From: CAYXAA01 sp964462985
GTDB taxonomy: Bacteria; Pseudomonadota; Alphaproteobacteria; Rhizobiales; Stappiaceae
DNA: 64,000 bases
NCBI GenBank assembly: GCA_964462985.1
Contig: CAYXAA010000018.1
Coordinates: 19,131-83,130 of the forward strand
Reading direction: 5' to 3'
Each line of letters begins with the position of its first letter. The first letter of the stretch is position 1. Shown in pieces: positions 16,641 through 24,936 of the stretch. The position numbers and the translations under genes were made by a program. The notes beneath the pieces are model-generated. The model was not told the DNA's origin. It worked only from the letters and a program-made list of their open reading frames with translations, and searched no databases.

Positions 16641-18401
16641 TCACTCCAGCGCCGTGATCACCTCGACCACTGCGACCTCTCCCTGTTTCACCCGTGCAAC
16701 CGCTTCGCGCAAGATCGGAGCAAGCGCCTCGGGATCTTCGACAGGCTCCGATGCCCATGCGCCAAAGCCACGGGCGACCGTGGCGAGGTCGACATCGGGT
16801 GCATGTGTCCGCTGGCCGATGTGCGCCCGTCCGGGGTCGCGGCCGCGCTGATGCGCCACCTCACGCTGGTGCAATTCGTCATTGCCCCAGGAGCGGTTGT
16901 TCATCAGCACCATGAGGAGGGGCGCCTTCAGATGCGCCGCGGTCCAGAGGGCACCCGGCGCCATCATGAAGTCGCCGTCGCCGAGGATGGCGACGGGCAG
17001 GGTGCCGCTGTCGCGCAGCGCAAGCGCGGCGCCGACCGCAGCGCCCGGCCCATAGCCGACACCGCCGCCACCGTCGCCGCCCAGGTAGTCGCCGGCACCC
17101 GAAAAGTCCCAGTAGCCGTCCTTCCAGCTGCGGTGGTTGCGCACCACGAGTCGCCAGGGCTCGTCCTTCACCGCCTGGAACACCTCGTGCGTCAGCCGCT
17201 CCATCGACACCGGGCTCTCCGCGCGGCGGCGGAGCAGCAGCTCGTTCGCCCGCGCCCGGATGGTGGCGTGACGGGCGGCAAGGTCCTTGCGCCGTCTGGC
17301 AATCCGCTCCCGGTCACCTCCGATCCGCTCGACCGCGTCGGCGAGCGCCTCAAGCGCCAGGAGGGGATCGGCAAGGATCTGGTCGTCGAGCGGCGGCGTC
17401 GGGCCGCCGAATCGCGACCACGAGTTGCCGAAGAAGTCGTTCAGCGACACATCGATCACATGGGCCGAAGCGCTGCCGGGACCCGCACCCATGATGTGAC
17501 TGCGGCCGACACCGTAGCCTTTCGACGCCAGCGTCAGGTCCTGGACGTCGATGGCAAGGATGAGGTCCGCTTCGGACCGGACGGTCTTATCGCCATTCAT
17601 GTTCTGCGGGTGGCGCGTTGGCAGGACGACGGTGCAGCGGTCGTCGAGATAGGCGGCTCCGGTCGCTTCGACCAGGCGGACGAGCGGCGCCGTGGCACGC
17701 GGCTCGGTGCCGAGCCTGCCGCAGACGATCAGCGGCGTTTCCGCCGCAAGCAGAGCCCGCGCCACGCGCTCCACCGCCGCGGGATCGGGATGGAGCGGCG
17801 GCGGCGGCGCATAGCGCGGCAGATCGGCGCCGGTCGGGCGGGGCACCTCGAGCGGCTGCTCCTGAAGCCCGGCGTCCAGCGAGACATAGACGGGGCCCTT
17901 TGGCGCCGCTTGCGCCAGCCGCGAACCGCGCAGCAGGGAATCCATCGCCCCTTCGAGCGTCGCCGGCTCATCCGTCCACTTGACGTAGGAGCGGACCAGA
18001 TCGCCCTGGGTATTTGCCGAATGGGCCCAGTCGATGAAGCGGCGCTGTGCCGGGTCGGCCGGTCCGCTGCCACCGAGGATCAGCAACGGTGTTTGGTCAC
18101 AGAACGCGTTGAAGATGCTCATCGACCCGTTCATCAACCCGACGAGGTTGTGCAGGATGCATACGCCAAGCCGCCCCGTCGCCTTGGCGTAGCCGTGTGC
18201 CATCGCCACCGCCGTCATCTCATGGGTCGCAAGCGCAATCTTCGGCTTCTCGTCGCCGAGATAATTCACCAGCGAATCGTGCAGTCCCCTGAAACTCGAT
18301 CCGGGATTGATGAACACCCATTCCGTCCCGAGGTCGCGCAGCGCCTGCGCCATCAAGTCGGACCCCCATGCCATGGGCACCGCGTCGCCGCCCTTTGTCA
18401 T
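16641..18401 (-). CDS. Thiamine diphosphate-dependent enzyme, benzoylformate decarboxylase-like
   Basis: This 586-residue ThDP enzyme is related to acetolactate synthase and benzoylformate decarboxylase. E61 in ATHEMTAVAMAHGYA is the likely cofactor-activating glutamate, and GDGDFMMAPG...NNRSWGN forms the ThDP/Mg motif. The ATG follows a GGGAGGAG ribosome binding site. It is transcribed away from an aldehyde dehydrogenase, which suggests a 2-oxoacid-to-aldehyde-to-acid sequence. It differs from the ThDP enzyme at 13515 throughout, so the two are not a recent duplication. Confidence 0.87.
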   Translation of the reverse strand: MTKGGDAVPMAWGSDLMAQALRDLGTEWVFINPGSSFRGLHDSLVNYLGDEKPKIALATHEMTAVAMAHGYAKATGRLGVCILHNLVGLMNGSMSIFNAFCDQTPLLILGGSGPADPAQRRFIDWAHSANTQGDLVRSYVKWTDEPATLEGAMDSLLRGSRLAQAAPKGPVYVSLDAGLQEQPLEVPRPTGADLPRYAPPPPLHPDPAAVERVARALLAAETPLIVCGRLGTEPRATAPLVRLVEATGAAYLDDRCTVVLPTRHPQNMNGDKTVRSEADLILAIDVQDLTLASKGYGVGRSHIMGAGPGSASAHVIDVSLNDFFGNSWSRFGGPTPPLDDQILADPLLALEALADAVERIGGDRERIARRRKDLAARHATIRARANELLLRRRAESPVSMERLTHEVFQAVKDEPWRLVVRNHRSWKDGYWDFSGAGDYLGGDGGGGVGYGPGAAVGAALALRDSGTLPVAILGDGDFMMAPGALWTAAHLKAPLLMVLMNNRSWGNDELHQREVAHQRGRDPGRAHIGQRTHAPDVDLATVARGFGAWASEPVEDPEALAPILREAVARVKQGEVAVVEVITALE

Positions 18402-18441
18402 TTTCTCCTCCCGTCACCCTTTCCAAGTGATGCAGTTTCGT

Positions 18442-18458
18442 ATTACGTATTACGTAAT
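18442..18458. promoter_or_regulatory. Candidate operator palindrome in divergent promoter
   Basis: The 17-base ATTACGTATTACGTAAT has perfect 8-bp arms (ATTACGTA / TACGTAAT) around one central base, and also contains the direct repeat TACGTAT-TACGTAA. It sits in the 88-bp gap between the divergent ThDP enzyme and aldehyde dehydrogenase genes, where the GntR/FCD or MarR regulator encoded on either side would be expected to bind. Confidence 0.55.
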
Positions 18459-18489
18459 CTGTAGACAGCGCAAGCGGAGGATTGGGCCA

Positions 18490-19920
18490 ATGAGCCATGA
18501 CGAGATGATTTATATCGACGGAACCTGGCGCGCACCGCAGGGGGGGCGTCCGCTCGACGTGATCGATCCGTCGACGGAAGAGGTGACCGGGCGAATCATG
18601 ATGGCGTCTGAGGCTGACGTCGACGCAGCCGTCCGTGCCGCCCGAGCCGCATTCGAAACCTGGTCGCAGACGACGCCTGCCGAACGGGCCGACGCGATCG
18701 AACGGATCGTCGAGCAGTACGACAAGCGGGTGGAGGATCTGATCAACACGGTCAGCCGCGAAATGGGGGCGCCGCTTACCTTCGCCCGCAACACCCAGAC
18801 CAAGATGGCGCGGGAGCGCTTCGTCATGGCGGCGAAGCTGGTACGCGATTACGCCTTTGAGCATCGGGTCGGCTCTTCACTTGTCGTGCGCGAGCCCATC
18901 GGCGTCTGTGCCTTCATCACCCCGTGGAACTGGCCGCTGAATCAGGCAGCCTCGAAGATTGCCTACGGCCTTGCGGCCGGCTGCACCATGGTGTGGAAGC
19001 CGTCGGAGATCTCGCCGTTGAGCGCCGTGGTACTGGCCGAGGCGATCGATGCCGCCGGCCTGCCACGCGGCGTCTTCAACCTGGTCCAGGGCGACGGACC
19101 AACGGTCGGAGCCGCGCTGTCGCGCCATCCCGACGTTGACATGGTGTCCTTCACCGGCTCGACCCGCGGCGGCGTTGCCGTCGCAAAGGCCGCTGCTGAC
19201 ACCGTCAAGCGTGTTCATCAGGAACTCGGCGGCAAGTCTGCGAATCTGATCCTGCCGTCGGCGGAGTTCGCCAATGCGGTGGCTGCCGGAACCAGGCTGT
19301 GCTTCCGCAACACCGGCCAGTCATGCCAGGCGCCGACTCGGATGCTGATCGAGCGCCACCGGATGGCCGAGGCGGCCGCTATCGCCAAGGAGGCGGCCGA
19401 GTCGATGAAGACGGGCGACCCGCGCGAGCAGGGCACCGACCTCGGGCCGCTGGTCAGCCGCGTCCAGTGGGACAAGGTGCAGGGCCTCATCCAGAGTGGG
19501 ATCGATCAGGGCGCAACGCTGGTCTGCGGCGGCACGGGCAAGCCGGAAGGCTTGGAGACCGGCTACTATGTCAAGCCGACCGTGTTTTCCGACGTCACCG
19601 GTGACATGACGATTGCGCAGGAGGAGATCTTCGGCCCGGTGCTCTGCCTGATGGCATATGACGACGAAGACGACGCGGTCCGCATCGCCAACGACACGCC
19701 CTATGGCCTGGCCACCTACGTGTCGGGCACAGACCGTGCCGCACTGGAGCGTGTGGCCCGGCGCATCCGCGTCGGCCGGGTCTATCTCAACTATGCGCCG
19801 GCCCAGGGCGATGTGCCGTTCGGCGGCTACAAGCAGTCCGGAAATGGGCGCGAGCAGGGCGTTTACGGCCTCGAGGACTTCACGGAACTGAAGGCCGTGC
19901 TCGGCTACGAGGCCGCATGA
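18490..19920 (+). CDS. NAD(P)-dependent aldehyde dehydrogenase
   Basis: This 476-residue protein is a classical aldehyde dehydrogenase that oxidises an aldehyde to its acid. The catalytic cysteine is C279 in NTGQSCQAPTR, with the general-base glutamate near residue 245 (HQELGGKSAN) and the cofactor loop FTGSTRGG. The chosen ATG follows a CGGAGG site and begins MSHDEMIYIDGTW, typical of the family; an upstream in-frame start lies in the ThDP enzyme promoter and is rejected. It overlaps the next possible start by four bases. Confidence 0.93.
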   Translation: MSHDEMIYIDGTWRAPQGGRPLDVIDPSTEEVTGRIMMASEADVDAAVRAARAAFETWSQTTPAERADAIERIVEQYDKRVEDLINTVSREMGAPLTFARNTQTKMARERFVMAAKLVRDYAFEHRVGSSLVVREPIGVCAFITPWNWPLNQAASKIAYGLAAGCTMVWKPSEISPLSAVVLAEAIDAAGLPRGVFNLVQGDGPTVGAALSRHPDVDMVSFTGSTRGGVAVAKAAADTVKRVHQELGGKSANLILPSAEFANAVAAGTRLCFRNTGQSCQAPTRMLIERHRMAEAAAIAKEAAESMKTGDPREQGTDLGPLVSRVQWDKVQGLIQSGIDQGATLVCGGTGKPEGLETGYYVKPTVFSDVTGDMTIAQEEIFGPVLCLMAYDDEDDAVRIANDTPYGLATYVSGTDRAALERVARRIRVGRVYLNYAPAQGDVPFGGYKQSGNGREQGVYGLEDFTELKAVLGYEAA

Positions 19921-20009
19921 TAGCCGTTGCGGCCAATCGACCACGCGCGATCCAGCCAAAGTCTGCTAGTCCTCGCTGCGGCAATTGGCTTGCGAATCGG
20001 GAGCGGGCA

Positions 20010-20492
20010 ATGACGAAGGCTCGTGGGACGCGCGTGGATCCGACGCAGAGAATCGGACTTGGCCTGCTGCTGCGGCGGGCGAACAAGGCATTCAGCGGTG
20101 TGCTCGCCGCCAGGCTGGAACGGCTGGGCATCAGTCATGCCCAGTTCCACCACCTGCGGAGGCTGGCCGAGAATGACGGGGTCAGTTCCAGCGAACTCTC
20201 GGCGCTGGTCGAGGTGAAGAAAGCGACCTCGACTTCGATCCTCGATGCGCTCGAGGACAAGGGTCTGATCCGGCGCGAGCGCGACAAGGTCGACCGCCGC
20301 CGGGTCAACGTCTTCCTCACTGAGGCGGGCCGCGCGATCCAGGATGACCTGGCTGCCTGCGCTGTTGAGGCCAACGATGCCGCCTCGCGCTACGTCACGG
20401 CGGCAGAGCGGGCAAAGCTGTTCGACCTGCTGGAGCGGACCATAGCGGGCCTTGCGGAAGAGCCGCATCGCGCCTCGGACCGGGAGGACTGA
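20010..20492 (+). CDS. MarR family transcriptional regulator
   Basis: This 160-residue protein has a MarR winged helix: helix-turn-helix ENDGVSSSELSALVEVKKATSTSILDALEDKGL and wing RRERDKVDRRRVNVFLTEAG. The ATG at 20010 gives a family-typical length; an upstream ATG at 19917 overlaps the aldehyde dehydrogenase stop and would add 31 unconserved residues. MarR proteins often answer phenolic or aromatic ligands. It probably controls this cluster or the adjoining permease. Confidence 0.9.
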   Translation: MTKARGTRVDPTQRIGLGLLLRRANKAFSGVLAARLERLGISHAQFHHLRRLAENDGVSSSELSALVEVKKATSTSILDALEDKGLIRRERDKVDRRRVNVFLTEAGRAIQDDLAACAVEANDAASRYVTAAERAKLFDLLERTIAGLAEEPHRASDRED

Positions 20493-20498
20493 GACGCA

Positions 20499-21287
20499 GT
20501 GGATCTTTCGTCTTTCGCCCCGTTTGCCGGACTCCATGCGGGGCAAGTGGCGATGCTCGTGGCGCTCTACGCCGCGGCCTTCTTCATCAAAGGCCTGTTC
20601 GGCTACGGCGCGGTCCCGCTGCTGATCGTCGGCGGCTCCTTCGTCGTCACGCCACATCACGCCGTCGTCCTGGCGGCGGTGGCCAATCTTCTCACGCATG
20701 TCCAGTACATGCCTGACGGGCTGCGGCTCGGACAGGTCAAGCTGGTGGCGTGGCTGGCGGTGTTCGTCGTTCCGGCGATCGCCCTTGGCGTGTGGGTGTT
20801 CGCCCGGCTAGACGGCGGCAATCTCAGCGTACTCGCCGGTGCGATCATCCTCGGATCGATCCTGATGGACTGGTTCCGTCTGCTCGATCCGATCGCGCCG
20901 TTCGTGAGGGCCAACGTGCGGATGGTCGGGCCCGCCTTCGGATTGGTCTCCGGCCTGATTTCCGGCATCGTCGGCGCCGGAGCCATCGCCTTCATCTCAC
21001 TCTATGTGCGTATCTTCGCTCCGGACCGGCAGGGCTTTCGGGCCACGATCATCCTGATCACCGGCGTGATCCTGCTGTGGCGGAGCATCGTCCTGACGTT
21101 CAACGGCCTGATCGATCTCACGGTCTTGGGCGAGGCGCTGGTGCTTCTTCCTGGCGCTGTGCTGGTGGGGCTGTTCGGTCGGTACGTCTCCGCCCGCATC
21201 AGCGACAGCGGTTTCTTCACGGCCTATCGCTTTGTCCTGCTTTTCGGGGCTGCGATGATGATCGCCCGCGGCGCGGGCGCGGTCTGA
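20499..21287 (+). CDS. TauE/SafE-type sulfite exporter-family permease
   Basis: This 262-residue integral membrane protein has about eight hydrophobic segments in two similar halves, as in the TauE/SafE family that moves sulfite or organic anions across the inner membrane. It begins with GTG, six bases after the MarR stop, following a GGAGGA site, so the two are probably cotranscribed. It converges with a second family member whose stop is 18 bases away. Confidence 0.85.
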   Translation: MDLSSFAPFAGLHAGQVAMLVALYAAAFFIKGLFGYGAVPLLIVGGSFVVTPHHAVVLAAVANLLTHVQYMPDGLRLGQVKLVAWLAVFVVPAIALGVWVFARLDGGNLSVLAGAIILGSILMDWFRLLDPIAPFVRANVRMVGPAFGLVSGLISGIVGAGAIAFISLYVRIFAPDRQGFRATIILITGVILLWRSIVLTFNGLIDLTVLGEALVLLPGAVLVGLFGRYVSARISDSGFFTAYRFVLLFGAAMMIARGAGAV

Positions 21288-21305
21288 CGCAAGCCGAAAG
21301 GCAAG

Positions 21306-22049
21306 CTATCCCAGCAGTTCCGGCACGGCGCGCCAAAGCAGGCTGAGCGCGGTCCAGGCCAGGACGACGAGCACCAGCCAGTTGAAGATGCGCGGATCCA
21401 GCCGGCGGGCGATCCGATTGCCGAGCCACAGGCCTGCGGCAATGGCGGGAAGGCAAAGGACACCGATCGCGAAAGTGTGCAGGTTCAGGAATCCGGCCAT
21501 CCACAGCATCGGCACCTGAGCGGCGGTGAAGCCGAAGAACATGACGCCGGTGCAGTAGATGAACTCCGGCCGCGGCAGGTGCATGGCGTGAAAATAGGTG
21601 ATGCCGATCGGTCCTGAGATGCCCGTTGCGCCATGCAGGGCGCCCGAGGCAAAGCCTGTACCAACCAGCAGGCGCCGCGCCGCATTGCGCGGCAGCGTCA
21701 TCGCCGGCTGGCCGATGCGCAGGGCAAGATAGGCCAGGAGCAGAACGCCCAGCGTCGTCTCCAGCCAAGCGGCAGGAACGCTCGCCAGCATCCAGGTGCC
21801 GACGCCGACGCCAACGGCGCCGGAGAGCAGAAATCGGCCCATTGGCATCCGATCGGCCGGACCCCGGCGGAACTGCCAGACCTGCCAGGCATTGGCTGCC
21901 AGAACCGGCAGCACGACGATCGCGAGCGCCTGCGGCAGGCCGACGAACAGCGTGAGCATTGGGATCGAGACCATCGGCAAGCCGAGGCCGATTACTCCCT
22001 TGATGGCCGCGCCGAACAGCAGCAGCGCGAAGGCGACGGCTTCTGTCAT
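21306..22049 (-). CDS. Second TauE/SafE-type permease
   Basis: This 247-residue membrane protein of the same TauE/SafE family begins MTEAVAFALLLFGAAIKGVIGLGLPMVSIP. The ATG at 22049 follows a strong GGGGGT site on the minus strand; a start 22 residues upstream adds polar sequence before the first membrane segment and is unlikely. It is convergent with the first permease and divergent from the ABC importer genes. Its substrate is unknown. Confidence 0.85.
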   Translation of the reverse strand: MTEAVAFALLLFGAAIKGVIGLGLPMVSIPMLTLFVGLPQALAIVVLPVLAANAWQVWQFRRGPADRMPMGRFLLSGAVGVGVGTWMLASVPAAWLETTLGVLLLAYLALRIGQPAMTLPRNAARRLLVGTGFASGALHGATGISGPIGITYFHAMHLPRPEFIYCTGVMFFGFTAAQVPMLWMAGFLNLHTFAIGVLCLPAIAAGLWLGNRIARRLDPRIFNWLVLVVLAWTALSLLWRAVPELLG

Positions 22050-22228
22050 GTAACCCCCTGTTTCGTGACGAGTGAAATGGGACAATATCTCCGTCTGCGC
22101 TGCGCGCGATCCCAATTAACCTATTGGAAAATCGGAAATTTTGGCCTCGACGATGTTTCGAAGAAAGCGGATTGGCGAAAATTGTATCACTCGTCCTCTG
22201 GCTGTACCGCAATTGATGTATGATATGT

Positions 22229-22257
22229 TTGACAGTGGGGCAATCCAATCCTATGGT
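22229..22257 (+). promoter_or_regulatory. Candidate sigma-70-type promoter of ABC importer operon
   Basis: TTGACA at 22229-22234 and TATGGT at 22252-22257 are separated by 17 bases, about 60 bases before the substrate-binding protein ATG. The -35 element is a perfect consensus match. A GTATGATA element overlaps its upstream edge. Confidence 0.5.
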
Positions 22258-22318
22258 TTTCACAGATTGCCTCGCCCATTGCGCTGCCACACGGCAATCT
22301 CAAGGGAGGATCATCACA

Positions 22319-23302
22319 ATGCGGATTTGTTTGGCCGCGATTCTGGCTGTTTCCACCGCGGTGCTGTCCGGCGGACCCGTGCAGGCACAAGAGAAGCCGA
22401 CGCCGGTCTCCATCGTGGTCTTTGGCCCGCCCTCGCTCGGGGCGTTCCTGCCGCCGGTCATCAAGACGCAGGAATTCGATCTGGCGCATGGGGTCGATAT
22501 CACTTTCGCAGAGCGGACGCCGGATGCTTATGCGGCGCAATTCAACTCTGGTGAATTCAAGGTCGGCGGCAGCGCCGCTCTGCTGACCGTGGGCCTGGCC
22601 GAATCCCGTGGCATCGAGGCATCCTATCTCTTCAACCTGTTCGATTTCTGGGGCGCGGTGGTCACCACGCGTGACAATGTCAACTCCCTGGCAGATCTCG
22701 AGGGGCAGGACCTTGCCGCGGCGACCGGGACGACCAACTATCAGATGTTCCGCTGGCTCGCGAAGGCGCAGGGTCTCGACCTCGCCAAGGTCAACGCCAT
22801 CAACACCGCGACACCGGGGCTGGTCGGTTATGCGATGGCGGACCGCGCCGCGGCTGTTCAGCTGTGGGAACCGGCGTACACCTCCCTGATGACACAGAAC
22901 GCGAAGGCGAAGCCGCTGGATCTGAAGATCGCCGCGTCCTGGCAGGAGTTCGCGGGATCGTCCAACATCCCGTATCTCGGCGTTGCCGCCCACCGGGACT
23001 GGATCGCCGGCAACGAAAAGACCATCGAGGCGCTCTATGCCGCCTACAAGGACGCCGCGGAGTGGGTCATGGCCAACCCCGACGAGGCCAGCCGCATCAT
23101 CGCAGGCAGCCGGTCCGCGGCCGGCGTCGCCGAGAACTACGCCAAGCTGATCCGGGCCAACGACCGCCTCGGCCTCAACATTCAGTGGGCGAAGGACATC
23201 ACCGGCGAAATCAAGAAGGTCTATGAGGTCGGGCTTGACCTCGGCTACTTCCCTTCGATGCCGACGGATGCCACGATCTATCAGGGTGGAGGGGCAGAAT
23301 GA
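22319..23302 (+). CDS. ABC transporter substrate-binding protein, NitT/TauT-like
   Basis: This 327-residue periplasmic binding protein of the SsuA/THI5/NMT1-like group has a signal peptide of about 25 residues ending VQAQ. The ATG at 22319 follows an AAGGGAGGA site; an upstream in-frame start would precede the signal peptide by 33 residues and is rejected. The gene overlaps the permease gene by four bases (ATGA). Members bind sulfonates, nitrate, taurine, pyrimidine precursors or other small anions; the ligand is not evident. Confidence 0.88.
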   Translation: MRICLAAILAVSTAVLSGGPVQAQEKPTPVSIVVFGPPSLGAFLPPVIKTQEFDLAHGVDITFAERTPDAYAAQFNSGEFKVGGSAALLTVGLAESRGIEASYLFNLFDFWGAVVTTRDNVNSLADLEGQDLAAATGTTNYQMFRWLAKAQGLDLAKVNAINTATPGLVGYAMADRAAAVQLWEPAYTSLMTQNAKAKPLDLKIAASWQEFAGSSNIPYLGVAAHRDWIAGNEKTIEALYAAYKDAAEWVMANPDEASRIIAGSRSAAGVAENYAKLIRANDRLGLNIQWAKDITGEIKKVYEVGLDLGYFPSMPTDATIYQGGGAE

Positions 23303-24108
23303 CCGATGTCAGCCAGGGCGCGTCCGTCCAGCAGCTGTCCATATCGGGGGCGGGGCGGAACGCGTTCTGGATGGTAGCACCCTTCGTGCTGATCGCTGCC
23401 TGCTGGCAAGTGGCGGCGATGTTCTTTCCCCCGTATCTGTTTCCCTCGCTGATCGACGTCTTTGCCAGGGTCATCGGTATTCTGACCGACTGGTCGCAGT
23501 TCTCGAGCGTGCTTGCCACCGCGCTGCGCATCCTCGGCGGATTGTGCGGGGCCTTCGTGCTCGGTGCTGTGCTCGGGGTGATGATCGCCCGCTGGAAGAT
23601 CGCCGAACGGCTGCTGACGCCCGTTCTTGTGTTCTTCCAGGGCGTGCCGGCGCTGAGCTGGGTGGTGTTTGCGATCATCTGGTTCCACGGGATCGAATTC
23701 CGCATCCTGTTCATCATGATCGTCACCACGCTTCCCGCCTTCACCTTCCAGGTCGTCGGTGCGCTGCGTGGTATGAACAGGGATCTGCTGGAAATGGTGA
23801 TGAGCTTCCGTCCGAACCGGCGGAAGTATCTGACCGCCATGGTGCTTCCGGCCGTTCTGCCGGAGATCGTCACCGCCTGGAAGGTCAACCTGGGCAACGC
23901 CAGCCGCGTCGTCGTCGTCGCCGAACTCGTGGGGTCGTCCGGCGGTGTCGGGTTCCAGTTGCTCGAGCAGCAACAGTTGTTTGATATGGCGGGCGCACTC
24001 GCCTGGACGCTGCAGCTCGTGTTCTTCGTTCTGCTGTTCCAGTGGCTCCTCACGGCGTTCGAGCGTACCGCGTTCCGCTATCGGGCGGTGTCGGAGCGTG
24101 CGCTATGA
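23299..24108 (+). CDS. ABC transporter permease, SsuC/TauC-like
   Basis: This 269-residue inner-membrane protein has about six transmembrane segments and the BPD-type EAA-like loop near ALRGMNRDLLEMVMSFRPNRRKYL, which meets the ATPase. It belongs to the SsuC/TauC-type permeases. Four-base overlaps with the binding protein and the ATPase genes show a coupled three-gene importer. Confidence 0.9.
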   Translation: MTDVSQGASVQQLSISGAGRNAFWMVAPFVLIAACWQVAAMFFPPYLFPSLIDVFARVIGILTDWSQFSSVLATALRILGGLCGAFVLGAVLGVMIARWKIAERLLTPVLVFFQGVPALSWVVFAIIWFHGIEFRILFIMIVTTLPAFTFQVVGALRGMNRDLLEMVMSFRPNRRKYLTAMVLPAVLPEIVTAWKVNLGNASRVVVVAELVGSSGGVGFQLLEQQQLFDMAGALAWTLQLVFFVLLFQWLLTAFERTAFRYRAVSERAL

Positions 24109-24896
24109 CGAGTCCCAGTCCCCTTGTAATGCCCCTTACGCCGGAGCGGCCCGTGCAGAGCGCATCCCAGTCGACCATCTGCTTCAAGGATGTCAGCAAG
24201 ACCTTCGGCTCGTTGGTGGCGGTTGACAATCTGAGCCTCGACATCGCCACCGGACAGCTGGTTGCGCTACTGGGCAAGACCGGATGCGGCAAGTCGACGA
24301 TGTTCAATATGATTGCGGGCCTGATGGAGCCCACGTCGGGCACCGTCAGGGTGATGGGCGAGGATCCGTTCCGGCGCTTCGACTGGTTCCGCGGCAAGAT
24401 GGCCATCGTGTTCCAGAGTGACCGCCTGCTGCCGTGGCGCAGCGCGGTAAAGAACGTCGAACTCGGTCTCGAGATGCTCGAAGTGCCCAAGGCCGAGCGG
24501 ACCGAACGTGCCATGCACTGGCTGGAGAAGCTCGGCCTCAAGGGGCACGAGCACGACTATCCGCATGCCTTGTCCGGCGGGATGCGGCAGCGCGTCTCCA
24601 TCGCCCGGGCCTTTGCGACCGATGCGCCGCTGCTGTTGTGCGACGAGCCGTTCTCGGCCCTGGATGAGATCACGGCGAAGCGGCTGCGGACCGAGTTCGC
24701 GCGGCTGGTGCGGGACAACGGCAAGACCGCGGTCTTCATCACGCATTCGATCAATGAGGCGTTCGACATTGGCGACCGCATCATCGTCCTGAAGCGGCCG
24801 GCGGAAATTGCGCATGATCTGCTGCTTTCCCCGGACATGCGGGACGACGAGCGCGAACAGATCCGGCGGAAGATCCACGAGTCGCTCGCCCACTGA
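24105..24896 (+). CDS. ABC transporter ATP-binding protein, SsuB/TauB-like
   Basis: This 263-residue ATPase has Walker A GKTGCGKST at residues 57-65, the signature LSGGMRQR, Walker B LLLCDEPF and the H-loop ITHS. It begins at the ATG that overlaps the permease stop; an in-frame start 21 residues earlier lies inside the permease. It powers the importer formed with the two upstream genes. A hairpin follows the stop. Confidence 0.93.
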   Translation: MTSPSPLVMPLTPERPVQSASQSTICFKDVSKTFGSLVAVDNLSLDIATGQLVALLGKTGCGKSTMFNMIAGLMEPTSGTVRVMGEDPFRRFDWFRGKMAIVFQSDRLLPWRSAVKNVELGLEMLEVPKAERTERAMHWLEKLGLKGHEHDYPHALSGGMRQRVSIARAFATDAPLLLCDEPFSALDEITAKRLRTEFARLVRDNGKTAVFITHSINEAFDIGDRIIVLKRPAEIAHDLLLSPDMRDDEREQIRRKIHESLAH

Positions 24897-24914
24897 TGGG
24901 ATGGTCGTCGTCTC

Positions 24915-24935
24915 ATCGCAGGGCGAACCTGCGAT
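24915..24935. terminator. Bidirectional terminator-like hairpin
   Basis: Arms ATCGCAGG and CCTGCGAT pair perfectly (8 bp) around a GCGAA loop in the 40-bp gap between the convergent ATPase and GlxA-type regulator genes. There is no long T-run, so termination strength is uncertain, but the position is right for both genes. Confidence 0.5.
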
Positions 24936-24936
24936 C

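Noticed and set aside
16803..18464. Open frame of about 553 codons on the plus strand
   Set aside because: It is antisense to the ThDP enzyme with intact cofactor motifs; composition is shadow-like and no ribosome site is present.
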